A stretch of DNA of 10,020 nucleotides from Pseudomonadota bacterium (GTDB taxonomy: Bacteria > Pseudomonadota > Gammaproteobacteria > Xanthomonadales > Xanthomonadaceae). The DNA lies in the NCBI GenBank assembly GCA_023394655.1, contig JAEXAG010000111.1:1-10020 (forward strand), in the 5' to 3' direction. This document shows, piece by piece, positions 1 to 8,272 of this stretch. The notes beneath the pieces were generated by a model that did not search any database, was not told the origin of the DNA, and was given only the letters and a program-made list of their open reading frames with translations. Each line of letters starts with the position of its first letter. Position 1 is the first letter of the stretch. Both the position numbers and the translations under genes were made by a program.

Positions 1-134
1 GCGAGTTCCTCAAGGCCGGCGGCGTGTTCACCGACGACTTCATCGACGGCTACATCGCGTTGAAGATGAAGGAAGTGACCGCGTTCCGCGCGGCCACCCA
101 TCCGCTCGAATACCAGATGTACTACACGATTTGA
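1..134 (+). CDS. glnA: Glutamine synthetase, type I, C-terminal end (partial)
   Basis: Only the last 43 codons are in the window, with the first complete codon at base 3 and TGA at 132-134. The visible peptide begins EFLKAGGVFTDDFIDGYIAL and ends in HPLEYQMYYTI. This closely matches the C-terminus of proteobacterial GlnA (E. coli has FLKAGGVFTDEAID and ends HPVEFELYYSV). The enzyme is cytoplasmic and makes glutamine from glutamate, ammonia and ATP. In many gammaproteobacteria glnA is driven by NtrC, whose gene lies about 5 kb downstream here. The active-site residues and the adenylylation tyrosine are upstream and out of view. The identification rests on a short but distinctive segment. Confidence 0.93.
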   Translation, partial: EFLKAGGVFTDDFIDGYIALKMKEVTAFRAATHPLEYQMYYTI

Positions 135-150
135 ACGGCGGATGCCCGGC

Positions 151-178
151 CCGGCGCAGGCTTCCTTGTCCGCGCCGG
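151..178. terminator. Possible hairpin between convergent glnA and L,D-transpeptidase gene
   Basis: CCGGCGC at 151-157 and its reverse complement GCGCCGG at 172-178 can form a 7-bp all-GC stem with a 14-base loop. It lies between the glnA stop (134) and the transpeptidase stop (190), a usual place for a shared terminator. No clear T-run follows on either strand, so intrinsic termination is uncertain. In DNA this GC-rich such a stem can also arise by chance. Confidence 0.3.
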
Positions 179-189
179 ATGCCGGTCGG

Positions 190-1302
190 TCACGCCTTGA
201 ACGTGACCGGGGTGCCAATCGCCACCGCGGTGGCCACGGCCTGCGCCGCCCAGTTGGTCAGGCGCACGCAACCCGAGGACTGGGTGCGGCTGATGTGGCC
301 GGGCTCCGGCGTGCCGTGGATGCCGTAGTGCTCCTTGTCGATGCCCATCCAGACGATGCCGACCGGACCGTTCGGTCCCGGCGGCAGGGTCGCGGGCTTG
401 GCGTCCTTCGGCTGGTTGACCAGGATTTCCGGGTTGTAGCGGTAATCCGGGTTGTGCACCAGCGAGGTGATCTTCCACTCGCCCAGCGGCAGCGGGAACT
501 GCGACGAGCCGGTGGACGCCGGGAACTGCGCGAACACCTTGCCTTCCTCGTCCAGCAGCTGGAGCGCCGCCTCGGACTTCGACACCACGATGCGCGAAGC
601 CTTCGGCAGCTCCTGCGCCGGGCGCACCCACGGCACCACGATCTCGGTGCCGGCGTGGGTGAAATCGGCATCCGGGTTCAGGGCCAGCAGGAACTCGGGC
701 TTGATGTTGAAGCGTTCGCCCAGCGCCTCGTGGAGGTTCTCGTAGACGATCCGCTCCATCTTGGCCTTCTCCTCCGCGCGTTCCGGCGTCGGCAGGTAGG
801 GGCCATCGATGTCGGCCTGGGTCAGGGTGTAGGTGGTCAGCACCGGCCCGGAATCCTTGTTGAGCTCGGCCCAGGTGGCGGCATCCAGCTCGCCGTTGAC
901 GTCGAGGCCTCGGTGCTTCTGGAAGGCGCGCACCGCCTTGGCCACGTTCATGCCGGCCTTGCCGTCGATCTCGCCGGTGGAGAAGTGCTGGCGCAGCAGC
1001 AGCACCTGGGCGCGCAGCACGCCGGCCTCGCCGGTGGTGCTGGCCACGTCGTTGGCCGGCTGGCCGGCGGCACCCGCCGGCGGCGCTTCGCGGTCCCAGG
1101 CCGGCAGCTCGAAGCCATCCGGGCCGTAGACCATCGGCGTTTCCGCCGGGGTCGATGCGACGGGGGCGGGATCGGGCATCGCGGTGACCGGCTGCGGCGC
1201 GGGCGCGGTTTCGGCGGCGGCCGGGGGCGGTGCGGATGGCGTGCAGGCAGCCAGTGCGGACGAGGCGCACAGGACGAGGGCGAGGGATCGGACGGGATTC
1301 AT
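190..1302 (-). CDS. Lipoprotein murein L,D-transpeptidase (PG-binding, LysM-like and YkuD domains)
   Basis: The product is 370 aa from the ATG at 1300-1302. That start is preferred to an in-frame ATG at 1386 because it begins a clean lipoprotein signal (MNPVRSLALVLCASSALAAC, lipobox L17-A-A-C20) and has GGAG 9 bases upstream. T21 after the cysteine is compatible with outer-membrane sorting. Residues 21-90 are a Pro/Ala-rich tether. Residues about 92-148 resemble a PG_binding_1 domain (AVRAFQKHRGLDVNGELDAAT). Residues about 185-224 look LysM-like (LGERFNIKPEFLLALNP, then GTEIVVP). The rest is a YkuD domain with the full catalytic signature HGT at 329-331 and SSGCVR at 342-347, nucleophile C345. 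The family makes 3-3 peptidoglycan cross-links or attaches proteins to meso-diaminopimelate; which one applies here cannot be told from sequence. The gene is convergent with glnA and divergent from the acyltransferase gene. Confidence 0.9.
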   Translation of the reverse strand: MNPVRSLALVLCASSALAACTPSAPPPAAAETAPAPQPVTAMPDPAPVASTPAETPMVYGPDGFELPAWDREAPPAGAAGQPANDVASTTGEAGVLRAQVLLLRQHFSTGEIDGKAGMNVAKAVRAFQKHRGLDVNGELDAATWAELNKDSGPVLTTYTLTQADIDGPYLPTPERAEEKAKMERIVYENLHEALGERFNIKPEFLLALNPDADFTHAGTEIVVPWVRPAQELPKASRIVVSKSEAALQLLDEEGKVFAQFPASTGSSQFPLPLGEWKITSLVHNPDYRYNPEILVNQPKDAKPATLPPGPNGPVGIVWMGIDKEHYGIHGTPEPGHISRTQSSGCVRLTNWAAQAVATAVAIGTPVTFKA

Positions 1303-1459
1303 GGCAGCGGACTCCGCTTGGCGGGGATGCCACGATGCTGCCGATACGGGTTTGCCCGCTCCGTGAAGGCGGGCGGATCCATTCATCCGCCAGTCAAGCC
1401 GCTACCTTCCGTTCGCAATGGAATGGTAAACAGGAAGGCCCGTTTTCCCGCGCAAGGCC
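1303..1459. promoter_or_regulatory. Divergent intergenic region with short inverted repeats
   Basis: These 157 bases separate two divergent starts, so promoters for both are expected here. There are three perfect short inverted repeats: GCCCGC/GCGGGC (1354-1359 with 1369-1374), GGCGGAT/ATCCGCC (1372-1378 with 1385-1391) and CCTTCC/GGAAGG (1405-1410 with 1433-1438). The first two share bases 1372-1374 and so could not form together. TTGACT on the minus strand (plus AGTCAA, 1392-1397) resembles a -35 for the transpeptidase gene, but no convincing -10 follows at normal spacing. I could not assign a sigma70 or sigma54 promoter for either gene with confidence. Confidence 0.4.
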
Positions 1460-2854
1460 ATGAACCGGATCCGCAACCGCACCTTCGATGAAATCGCCAT
1501 CGGCGACCATGCCTCGCTGACCCGTACCGCGACCCTGCAGGACATCGCCCTGTTCGCCGCGGCCTCGGGGGACGTGAACCCCGCCCACATGGATGACGCG
1601 TTCGCCGCCGGTGGCCGCTTCGGCCAGGTGGTGGTGCACGGCATGTGGACCGCATCGCTCATTTCCGCGCTGCTTGGCAACGAGCTGCCGGGCCCGGGCA
1701 CCATCTACCTCGGCCAGGAGCTGCGCTTCCTGCGGCCGGTGAAGCCGGGCGATGTCGTCACGGCCACCGTGACCGTGCGCGAGAAGCGCGACGACCGGAA
1801 CGTGGTGGTGTTCGATTGCCTGTGCCGCGACGCGGAGCAGCGCGAGGTGCTGACCGGCACCGCCGAAGTGATCGCGCCGACGGTGCAGCACGAACTCGAG
1901 CGCGCCGAGATGCCCGAAGTGCAAGTCAACCGCCACCGCATCTTCGACATCGGCATGAAGCGCGCCTACCGCCTGCCGCCGCTGCGCACCGCGGTGGTGC
2001 ACCCGGCGAGCGCACGGGCGATCCTTGCCGCAGTCGAGGCGAACGACGAGAAACTGTTCGTGCCGGTGCTGGTCGGGCCGCGCCATCGCATCGAGGCCGC
2101 CGCGCGCGAGGCCGGCGTCTCGCTCGAAGGCATGGAGCTCATCGACGTGCCGCACAGCCATGCCGCCGCCGAGCATGCCGCGCAGATGGCCGGTCGCGGC
2201 GAGGTGGACGCGATCATGAAGGGCAGCCTGCACACAGACGAACTGCTGCAGGCGGTGATGGCGCGCGAGAACGGCCTGCGCACCGACCGCTGGCTGAGCC
2301 ACGTGTTCCTGTTCGACGTGCCGGCTTACGACAAGCTGTTGATGGTGACCGACGGCGCCATCAACATCGCGCCGACGCTCGAGCAGAAGCGCGACATCGC
2401 CCAGAACGCGATCGACCTGGCGCGCATCCTCGGCGTGGCCGAGCCGAAGGTCGCGGTGCTGGCCGCGGTGGAAACGGTGAACCCGAAGATGGCCTCCACC
2501 CTCGATGCGGCCGCGCTGACGGTGATGGCCGCGCGCGGGCAGATCAAGCACGGGCAGGTGGATGGCCCGCTCGCCTTCGACAACGCGATCGACATGGCCG
2601 CGGTGGAGGAGAAGGGCATCGAGTCGAAGGTGGCCGGCCGCGCCGACATCCTGCTGGCGCCGGACCTGGAGGCCGGCAACATCGCCGCCAAGCAGCTGAT
2701 GTACTTCGCGCGTGCCGACAGCGCCGGCCTGGTGCTCGGCGCGAAGGTGCCGATCATCCTCACCAGCCGCGCCGACAGCGTGCGCACGCGGCTGGCCTCG
2801 ATCGCGCTGGCGCGGATCGTGGCGCACACCAAGACGGCACCGGTCGTCGCGTGA
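1460..2854 (+). CDS. Bifunctional MaoC-type enoyl-CoA hydratase / phosphate acyltransferase
   Basis: The product is 464 aa, a fusion of two enzymes. Residues about 1-150 form a MaoC-like hot-dog hydratase with the R-hydratase signature D38-x-N40-P41-x-H43 (SGDVNPAHMDDAFA), the catalytic Asp and His, followed by HGMWTASL. Residues about 165-460 are a phosphate acetyl/butyryltransferase, with KGSLHTDELLQAVM, DGAINIAPTLEQKRDIAQNA and a PDLEAGN motif at 401-407. The expected reactions are hydration of trans-2-enoyl-CoA to (R)-3-hydroxyacyl-CoA, and transfer of an acyl group from CoA to phosphate. This matches a known fused family annotated as bifunctional enoyl-CoA hydratase/phosphate acetyltransferase. 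The acyl chain used is not evident; similarity to Ptb suggests short chains rather than only acetate. The ATG at 1460 has just a weak AAGG close by and an AGGAAGG further up (1432-1438). The stop overlaps the kinase start. Confidence 0.92.
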   Translation: MNRIRNRTFDEIAIGDHASLTRTATLQDIALFAAASGDVNPAHMDDAFAAGGRFGQVVVHGMWTASLISALLGNELPGPGTIYLGQELRFLRPVKPGDVVTATVTVREKRDDRNVVVFDCLCRDAEQREVLTGTAEVIAPTVQHELERAEMPEVQVNRHRIFDIGMKRAYRLPPLRTAVVHPASARAILAAVEANDEKLFVPVLVGPRHRIEAAAREAGVSLEGMELIDVPHSHAAAEHAAQMAGRGEVDAIMKGSLHTDELLQAVMARENGLRTDRWLSHVFLFDVPAYDKLLMVTDGAINIAPTLEQKRDIAQNAIDLARILGVAEPKVAVLAAVETVNPKMASTLDAAALTVMAARGQIKHGQVDGPLAFDNAIDMAAVEEKGIESKVAGRADILLAPDLEAGNIAAKQLMYFARADSAGLVLGAKVPIILTSRADSVRTRLASIALARIVAHTKTAPVVA

Positions 2855-4032
2855 GCCGCATCCTCACCTTCAACGCCGGCTCCTCGACGATCAAGCTCGG
2901 CGTGTTCGAGCAGGCCGGCAACGCGCTGCGCCAGCTCGGCGGTGGCGTGCTCGACCTGCGCGTGGCTCCCCTGCAACTCAAGTTCAACCACGAGGGCGCG
3001 CGCGAGACGGTGCCGCTGGTGGTGGCCGATGCCACCGACATCGGCGCGGTGATCACGGCGTTGCTCGACTGGCTGGAGGCGCGGTTCGATGATGCCGCGT
3101 TCGCGGCCGCCGGCCATCGCATCGTCCATGGCGGGATGGAGTTCGATGCACCGACCTTGCTGGACGAAGCGATCATCGAGCGGCTGGATTCGCTCTCGCC
3201 GCTGGCGCCGCTGCACCAGCCGCACGGCCTCTGGCTGGTGCGCGCGATGCAGGCCGCGCGGCCCGGATTGCCGCAGGTCGCCTGTTTCGACACCGCCTTC
3301 CATCGCAGCCACGCACCGCTGGTGACCCGGATGGCCATCCCGCGCGCGCTGCACGACGAAGGCGTGCGCCGCTACGGCTTCCACGGCCTGTCCTACCAGT
3401 TCATCGCCGATGAATTGCGACGCAGCGAGCCGGCGCTGGCGGCGAAGAAGATCGTCGTCGCGCATCTCGGCAGCGGCGCCAGCCTGTGCGCGATGGAAGG
3501 CGGCATCAGCCGCGACACCAGCATGGGGTTCTCGGCGCTCGATGGCATCCCGATGGCGACCCGGCCCGGCGAACTCGATGCCGGCGTGCCGCTGTACCTG
3601 CAGCAGCAGCGCGGGATGAGCGTCGATGAACTGCAGCGCTGGCTCTACCACGAGTGCGGCCTGAAGGGCGTGTCCGGCATCAGCGCCGATGCGCGCGTGC
3701 TGCTGGAGAGTGACGCGCCGGAAGCGCGCGAGGCGATCGAGTTGTTCTGCTTCCGCATCGCGCGCGCGGTGGCGGCGCTGGCGAACACGCTCGGCGGGCT
3801 GGACGGCATCGTGTTCACCGCCGGCATCGGCGAGCACCAACCGCCGGTCCGCGCCCGCGTCTGCGAGCACTTGCACTGGCTGGGCGCGCGCATCGACGCG
3901 GAGGCGAACGCCCGCCATGCCCGGGTGTTGGACGCGGCGGGCAGCCGCATCGCCATCCGCATGATCGATACCGACGAGGAGCGGGTGATCGCCGAAGGGG
4001 TGGCGGCGCTGATCGCGGATGCCGCCCGCTAG
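2851..4032 (+). CDS. ackA: Acetate/propionate family kinase
   Basis: The product is 393 aa, near the 400 aa of E. coli AckA. It starts at a GTG that overlaps the previous stop as GTGA, and no Shine-Dalgarno is visible, so coupled translation is likely. The ASKHA-fold acetokinase signatures are all present: NAGSSTIK at residues 8-15, HRIVHGG with R90, FDTAFH with D147, RYGFHG with H178, HLGSGASLCA, ATRPG with R238, and TDEE with E376. These match the catalytic Arg, Asp, His, Arg and Glu of Methanosarcina acetate kinase, so the enzyme should be active. It transfers phosphate between acyl phosphate and ADP. With the adjacent acyltransferase it gives an acyl-CoA to carboxylate plus ATP route. The RYGFHGLSYQ and GIPMATRPGELD variants resemble the second proteobacterial AckA-like group, so propionate or butyrate are also possible substrates. 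Confidence 0.93.
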   Translation: MSRILTFNAGSSTIKLGVFEQAGNALRQLGGGVLDLRVAPLQLKFNHEGARETVPLVVADATDIGAVITALLDWLEARFDDAAFAAAGHRIVHGGMEFDAPTLLDEAIIERLDSLSPLAPLHQPHGLWLVRAMQAARPGLPQVACFDTAFHRSHAPLVTRMAIPRALHDEGVRRYGFHGLSYQFIADELRRSEPALAAKKIVVAHLGSGASLCAMEGGISRDTSMGFSALDGIPMATRPGELDAGVPLYLQQQRGMSVDELQRWLYHECGLKGVSGISADARVLLESDAPEAREAIELFCFRIARAVAALANTLGGLDGIVFTAGIGEHQPPVRARVCEHLHWLGARIDAEANARHARVLDAAGSRIAIRMIDTDEERVIAEGVAALIADAAR

Positions 4033-4051
4033 TTGCCCCATAATGGTGCAA
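4033..4051. promoter_or_regulatory. NtrC-box-like palindrome directly upstream of ntrB
   Basis: The 17-mer TGCCCCATAATGGTGCA (4034-4050) fits the NtrC binding consensus TGCACY-N5-GGTGCA except for C in place of A at its fourth base. Adding one base on each side (T4033, A4051) extends the dyad to 19 bases. It fills the whole gap between the kinase stop and the ntrB ATG. In enteric bacteria the promoter in front of glnL (ntrB) is repressed by NtrC bound at such a site, so autoregulation is the natural reading. The match is seen directly; binding is inferred. Confidence 0.6.
4039..4044 (+). promoter_or_regulatory. -10-like hexamer placed for a leaderless ntrB transcript
   Basis: CATAAT matches TATAAT at 5 of 6 bases. 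It is separated from the ntrB ATG (4051) by the six bases GGTGCA, so a normal start site would coincide with the A of the start codon. No Shine-Dalgarno exists in the 18-base gap. No good -35 hexamer is present about 17 bases upstream, and there is no extended -10 TGn, so the promoter would be weak or activator-dependent. The hexamer lies inside the NtrC-box palindrome. Confidence 0.4.
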
Positions 4052-5074
4052 TGCCGACCGATGCGCCCGCGCTGGAGCAGATCGCCACGCCCGTGGCCTG
4101 GTGTGATGCCGCTGGCCTGATCGAAGCTTGCAACCCGGCGTTCGCGCGCTGGCTGGCGGTCGGCCAGCGCCGGTTGGCCGGGCAGCCGCTGGCCTCGCTG
4201 GAGGCGCAGGGCCGGCGCCTGGCCGATGCGCTGGCGGAAGGCCCTGAGCAGGCGCCGCCGCGTCTGCGGCGGGTGGCGATGGCGGTGCCGGGCACCTCCG
4301 GCCTGCGCTTCGCCGACCTGTGGCTGGCGGCGCGTGGCGATGGCGGCTGGTGGCTGGAAGCGCACCCGGTCGATGAATTCCCCGAAGGCGATGCCGGCGC
4401 GGCGCTGCCGGCCGCGGTGGCCGCCGCGCTCAAGGGGCTGGCGCACGAGCTGCGCAATCCGCTCGCCGGCATCAAGGGCGCGGCGCAGTTGCTGGCGCGC
4501 CGCCATGCCGACGCCGCATCGACCGAACTCACCGGGCTCATCCGCGACGAGGTGGACCGGCTGGCCGCCCTGCTGGATCGCCTGATGTCGCCGCGACCGG
4601 CCGCCGAACATGCCGCGCTCAACCTGCACGCGGTGCTGGACCGGGTGCTGCGGCTGGCCGAAAGCGATGCCGGCTGGGCGGTGCGCCTGATCCGCGACTA
4701 CGACCCGAGCCTGCCCGAAATCGAGGGCGATGCCGATCGCCTCGTGCAGGCGATATGGAACCTGGTGCGCAACGCCATCGAGGCCGGTGCCACGCAGGTG
4801 ACCATGCGCACCCGCGCCGAACACGGCGTGCGCATCGCCGATGCGGTGTTGCCGCTCGCCCTGCGGCTGGACATCGCCGATGACGGCGGCGGCATTCCCG
4901 ACGACATCGCCGAGCAGGTGTTCCTGCCGCTGGTGAGCGGCCGCGCCGAAGGCAGCGGGCTGGGACTCGCGCTGGCCCAGCAGGTCGCGCGTGAACACCG
5001 CGGCGCGCTGAGCTTCCGCTCGCGCCCCGGCCACACCGTGTTCACCCTGCTGCTGCCGCTTTCGGAGGCCCGCG

Positions 5075-5085
<11 letters not shown>
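4051..5085 (+). CDS. ntrB: Nitrogen regulation sensor histidine kinase NtrB (NRII)
   Basis: The product is 344 aa (E. coli NtrB is 349). An upstream in-frame TTG at 4033 is rejected because it sits in the operator-like palindrome and adds only six unconserved residues. Residues about 5-115 are a divergent PAS region. The dimerisation/phosphoacceptor box LAHELRNPLAGIKGAAQLL carries H132 and is the classic NtrB form. It is followed by the N box WNLVRNAIEAGA (N241), the G1 box DDGGGIPDD starting at D277, VFLPLVSGR, and the G2 box GSGLGLALAQQVAREHRG. There are no membrane segments, so it is cytoplasmic. It phosphorylates NtrC under nitrogen limitation and promotes dephosphorylation when bound by PII. 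All catalytic boxes look intact. It overlaps ntrC by 11 bases, and the two are surely co-transcribed. Confidence 0.95.
5064..5068 (+). promoter_or_regulatory. Strong ribosome binding site for ntrC
   Basis: GGAGG lies within the last codons of ntrB, six bases before the ATG at 5075. It fixes the ntrC start. It also contrasts with most other starts in the window, which lack a Shine-Dalgarno, and would allow ntrC to be translated independently of ntrB. Confidence 0.75.
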
Positions 5086-6475
<1,390 letters not shown>

Positions 6476-6483
6476 GTGCGTCG

Positions 6484-6506
6484 CCGCGCCGTCGGGATCG
6501 GCGCGG
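6484..6506. terminator. Hairpin between convergent ntrC and zapE
   Basis: CCGCGCCG (6484-6491) and CGGCGCGG (6499-6506) are perfect reverse complements and give an 8-bp GC stem with a 7-base loop. It starts 8 bases after the ntrC stop and abuts the zapE stop codon on the other strand. Position and strength fit a bidirectional terminator. T-runs are lacking on both sides, so the efficiency of intrinsic termination is unclear. Confidence 0.5.
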
Positions 6507-7586
6507 TCAGGCCAGATGTTCGCTGGCGAGGTATTCCGCGCTCTGCATCTCGATCAGGCGCGAGACGGTGCGCTCGAAGGCATGCGCCAGCCGCTCGCCC
6601 TCGTAGAGCGAAACCGGTGGTTCGGCGGCGCTGCAGACCAGGTTGACGTGGCGATCGTAGAACTCGTCGATGGCGGTCACGAAGCGTCGCGCCGGATCGT
6701 CGTTGCCGCCATCGAAACCGGGGATGCCGCCGAGGAAGACGGTGTGGAACTCGCTGGCGATGGCGATGTAGTCGGCGGCCGCGCGCGGGCCTTCGCAGAG
6801 CGCATCGAAATCGAACCAGACGAAGCCGTGCTGGCGGCTGCGATAGCGGATCGGGCGGCCGTCGATTTCCAGCGATCCGGCCTTGGGCGGGCAGTGGGTG
6901 AGCTGGCGCCAGCGCTCGCACAGCCAGGCATCGGCCTCGTCGTCGGCAGGCGTGCGATACACCGGCGAGCGGGTCAGCTCGCGCAGGCGGTAATCGGTGC
7001 TGCTCTCGATCTCCACCACTTCGCAGTGGCGTTCGATGAGCTCGATGGCCGGCAGGAAGCGCGCGCGCTGCAGCCCATCCTTGTACAGGTTGGCCGGCAC
7101 GGTGTTCGAGGTGGTCACCAGCACCACGCCTTCGGCGAACAGGCGCTCCAGCAGGCGGCCCAGGAGCATCGCGTCGCCGATATCGCTGACGAAGAATTCG
7201 TCCAGCACCAGCACGCGGATCTCGCGCCGCCATTCGCGCGCGATTTCCGCCATCGGGTCGCGTTCGCCGGCGTGTTCGCGCAGCCGGGCGTGGATCTCGC
7301 GCATGAAACGATGGAAATGCGCGCGGTGCTTGCCGGGGATGTCCAGGGTGTCGTGGAAGAGATCGACCAGGAAGGTCTTGCCGCGACCGACGCCGCCCCA
7401 CAGGTAGAGCCCCTTCGGCGTGGCCGGCCGACGCCCGAACAGGCGATCGACGAAGCCCGCCGGCGGCGCCGCGTAGAGCTCCGCATGCAGCCGGTCGAGT
7501 GCCACCAGCACGGCGCGCTGCGCGGGATCGTCCTGCCACTCCCCGCGCGCGATGCCGGCCTCGTAGGCCTGGCTGGGCGTGGTCAT
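6507..7586 (-). CDS. zapE: Cell division protein ZapE (AFG1-like ATPase)
   Basis: The product is 359 aa (E. coli ZapE, formerly YhcM, is 375). Its ATG at 7584-7586 overlaps the upstream hydrolase stop as ATGA; no Shine-Dalgarno is visible, so translational coupling is likely. Walker A is GGVGRGKT at residues 64-71, preceded by KGLYLW. Walker B is VLVLDEFFVSDIGDAMLLG with D129 and E130. The family-specific stretches HFHRFMREIH, TTSNTVP and NLYKDGLQRARFLPAIELI are all present. ZapE is a cytoplasmic ATPase that associates with FtsZ during constriction and supports division under stress or low oxygen in E. coli; mitochondrial homologues (AFG1/LACE1) act in protein quality control. The match along the whole length leaves little doubt about the family. 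The link to the hydrolase gene is positional only. Confidence 0.95.
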   Translation of the reverse strand: MTTPSQAYEAGIARGEWQDDPAQRAVLVALDRLHAELYAAPPAGFVDRLFGRRPATPKGLYLWGGVGRGKTFLVDLFHDTLDIPGKHRAHFHRFMREIHARLREHAGERDPMAEIAREWRREIRVLVLDEFFVSDIGDAMLLGRLLERLFAEGVVLVTTSNTVPANLYKDGLQRARFLPAIELIERHCEVVEIESSTDYRLRELTRSPVYRTPADDEADAWLCERWRQLTHCPPKAGSLEIDGRPIRYRSRQHGFVWFDFDALCEGPRAAADYIAIASEFHTVFLGGIPGFDGGNDDPARRFVTAIDEFYDRHVNLVCSAAEPPVSLYEGERLAHAFERTVSRLIEMQSAEYLASEHLA

Positions 7587-8266
7587 TCGGCGGAATCGGA
7601 ACCGGCGGCCACCGGCAGCCAGTGCTTGGCGGTGTTCTTCACCACGCCGCGCAGATCCACCAGCTTGCCGTGGAAGAAATGCGAGGTGCCGGGCATCTTG
7701 GCCAGGGTCAGGTGCGGCGGGCGGATGTCGCGCAGCCAGTCGTAGACGGCCTGCGGATCGACCACTTCGTCCTCCTCGCCCTGCACCACCAGCCACGGCA
7801 TGCCGGGGGCCTCGGCGGGGAACTCCCAGCGCCCGGCGGGTGGCGCCAGAGAGATCAGCGCGGCCGGCTCGATGCCCGCGCTGGCGCGGATCGAGACATA
7901 GGCACCGAAGCTGAAGCCGGCCAGCCATACCAGCGCGTCGGGACGCTCGCGGCGCACCCAGGCGACCACGGCCTGCAGGTCCTGGCGCTCGCCGTCGCCT
8001 TCGTCGAACTCGCCTTCGGACTCGCCGGTGCCGCGGAAATTGAAGCGCAAGGTCGTCACGCCCAACTCGCGCAGGGCGCGGGCGGTCATGGTCACGACCT
8101 TGTTGTCCATCGTGCCGCCTTCGGTGGGCAGCGGGTGGCAGAGGATGGCGACCACCGGTTGCGGCGTGGTGTCGGCATCGGGGAATTCGATCATCGCCTG
8201 CAGCGTGCCGGCGGGGCCGGTCAGCTCGATGGCGGTATCCCGGTCCGGGAAAGCGGCTGTGTTCAT
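7583..8266 (-). CDS. Alpha/beta hydrolase, COG2945 type
   Basis: The product is 227 aa and cytoplasmic, with no signal peptide. Conserved features are the CHPLPTEGGTMDNKVV loop after strand one, RFNFRGTGESEGEFDEGDGE, the nucleophile elbow GFSFGAY with S119, the acid D166 in GEEDEVV, and H196 in GTSHFFHGKL. The full catalytic triad is visible, so an active serine esterase or thioesterase is expected. The natural substrate of this compact prokaryotic family is not established. Its stop overlaps the zapE start by four bases, so the two genes probably form an operon. The start codon has no Shine-Dalgarno; a TAAAAT hexamer six bases upstream suggests a leaderless transcript. Confidence 0.9.
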   Translation of the reverse strand: MNTAAFPDRDTAIELTGPAGTLQAMIEFPDADTTPQPVVAILCHPLPTEGGTMDNKVVTMTARALRELGVTTLRFNFRGTGESEGEFDEGDGERQDLQAVVAWVRRERPDALVWLAGFSFGAYVSIRASAGIEPAALISLAPPAGRWEFPAEAPGMPWLVVQGEEDEVVDPQAVYDWLRDIRPPHLTLAKMPGTSHFFHGKLVDLRGVVKNTAKHWLPVAAGSDSAE

Positions 8267-8272
8267 GCGGGC

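Noticed and set aside
1303..1386. 28-residue N-terminal extension of the L,D-transpeptidase from an ATG at 1386
   Set aside because: It would bury the lipoprotein signal inside the protein. The ATG at 1302 has GGAG at good spacing and directly begins the signal peptide.
1645..2850. In-frame N-terminal extension of the kinase reading frame to base 1645
   Set aside because: The extension overlaps the acyltransferase in another frame and is low-complexity Arg/Gly/Ala. The acetokinase family N-terminus (NAGSS motif) begins right after the GTG at 2851.
4033..4050. TTG at 4033 as the ntrB start
   Set aside because: It would add six unconserved residues and would make the operator-like palindrome coding sequence. 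The ATG at 4051 gives the normal family length.
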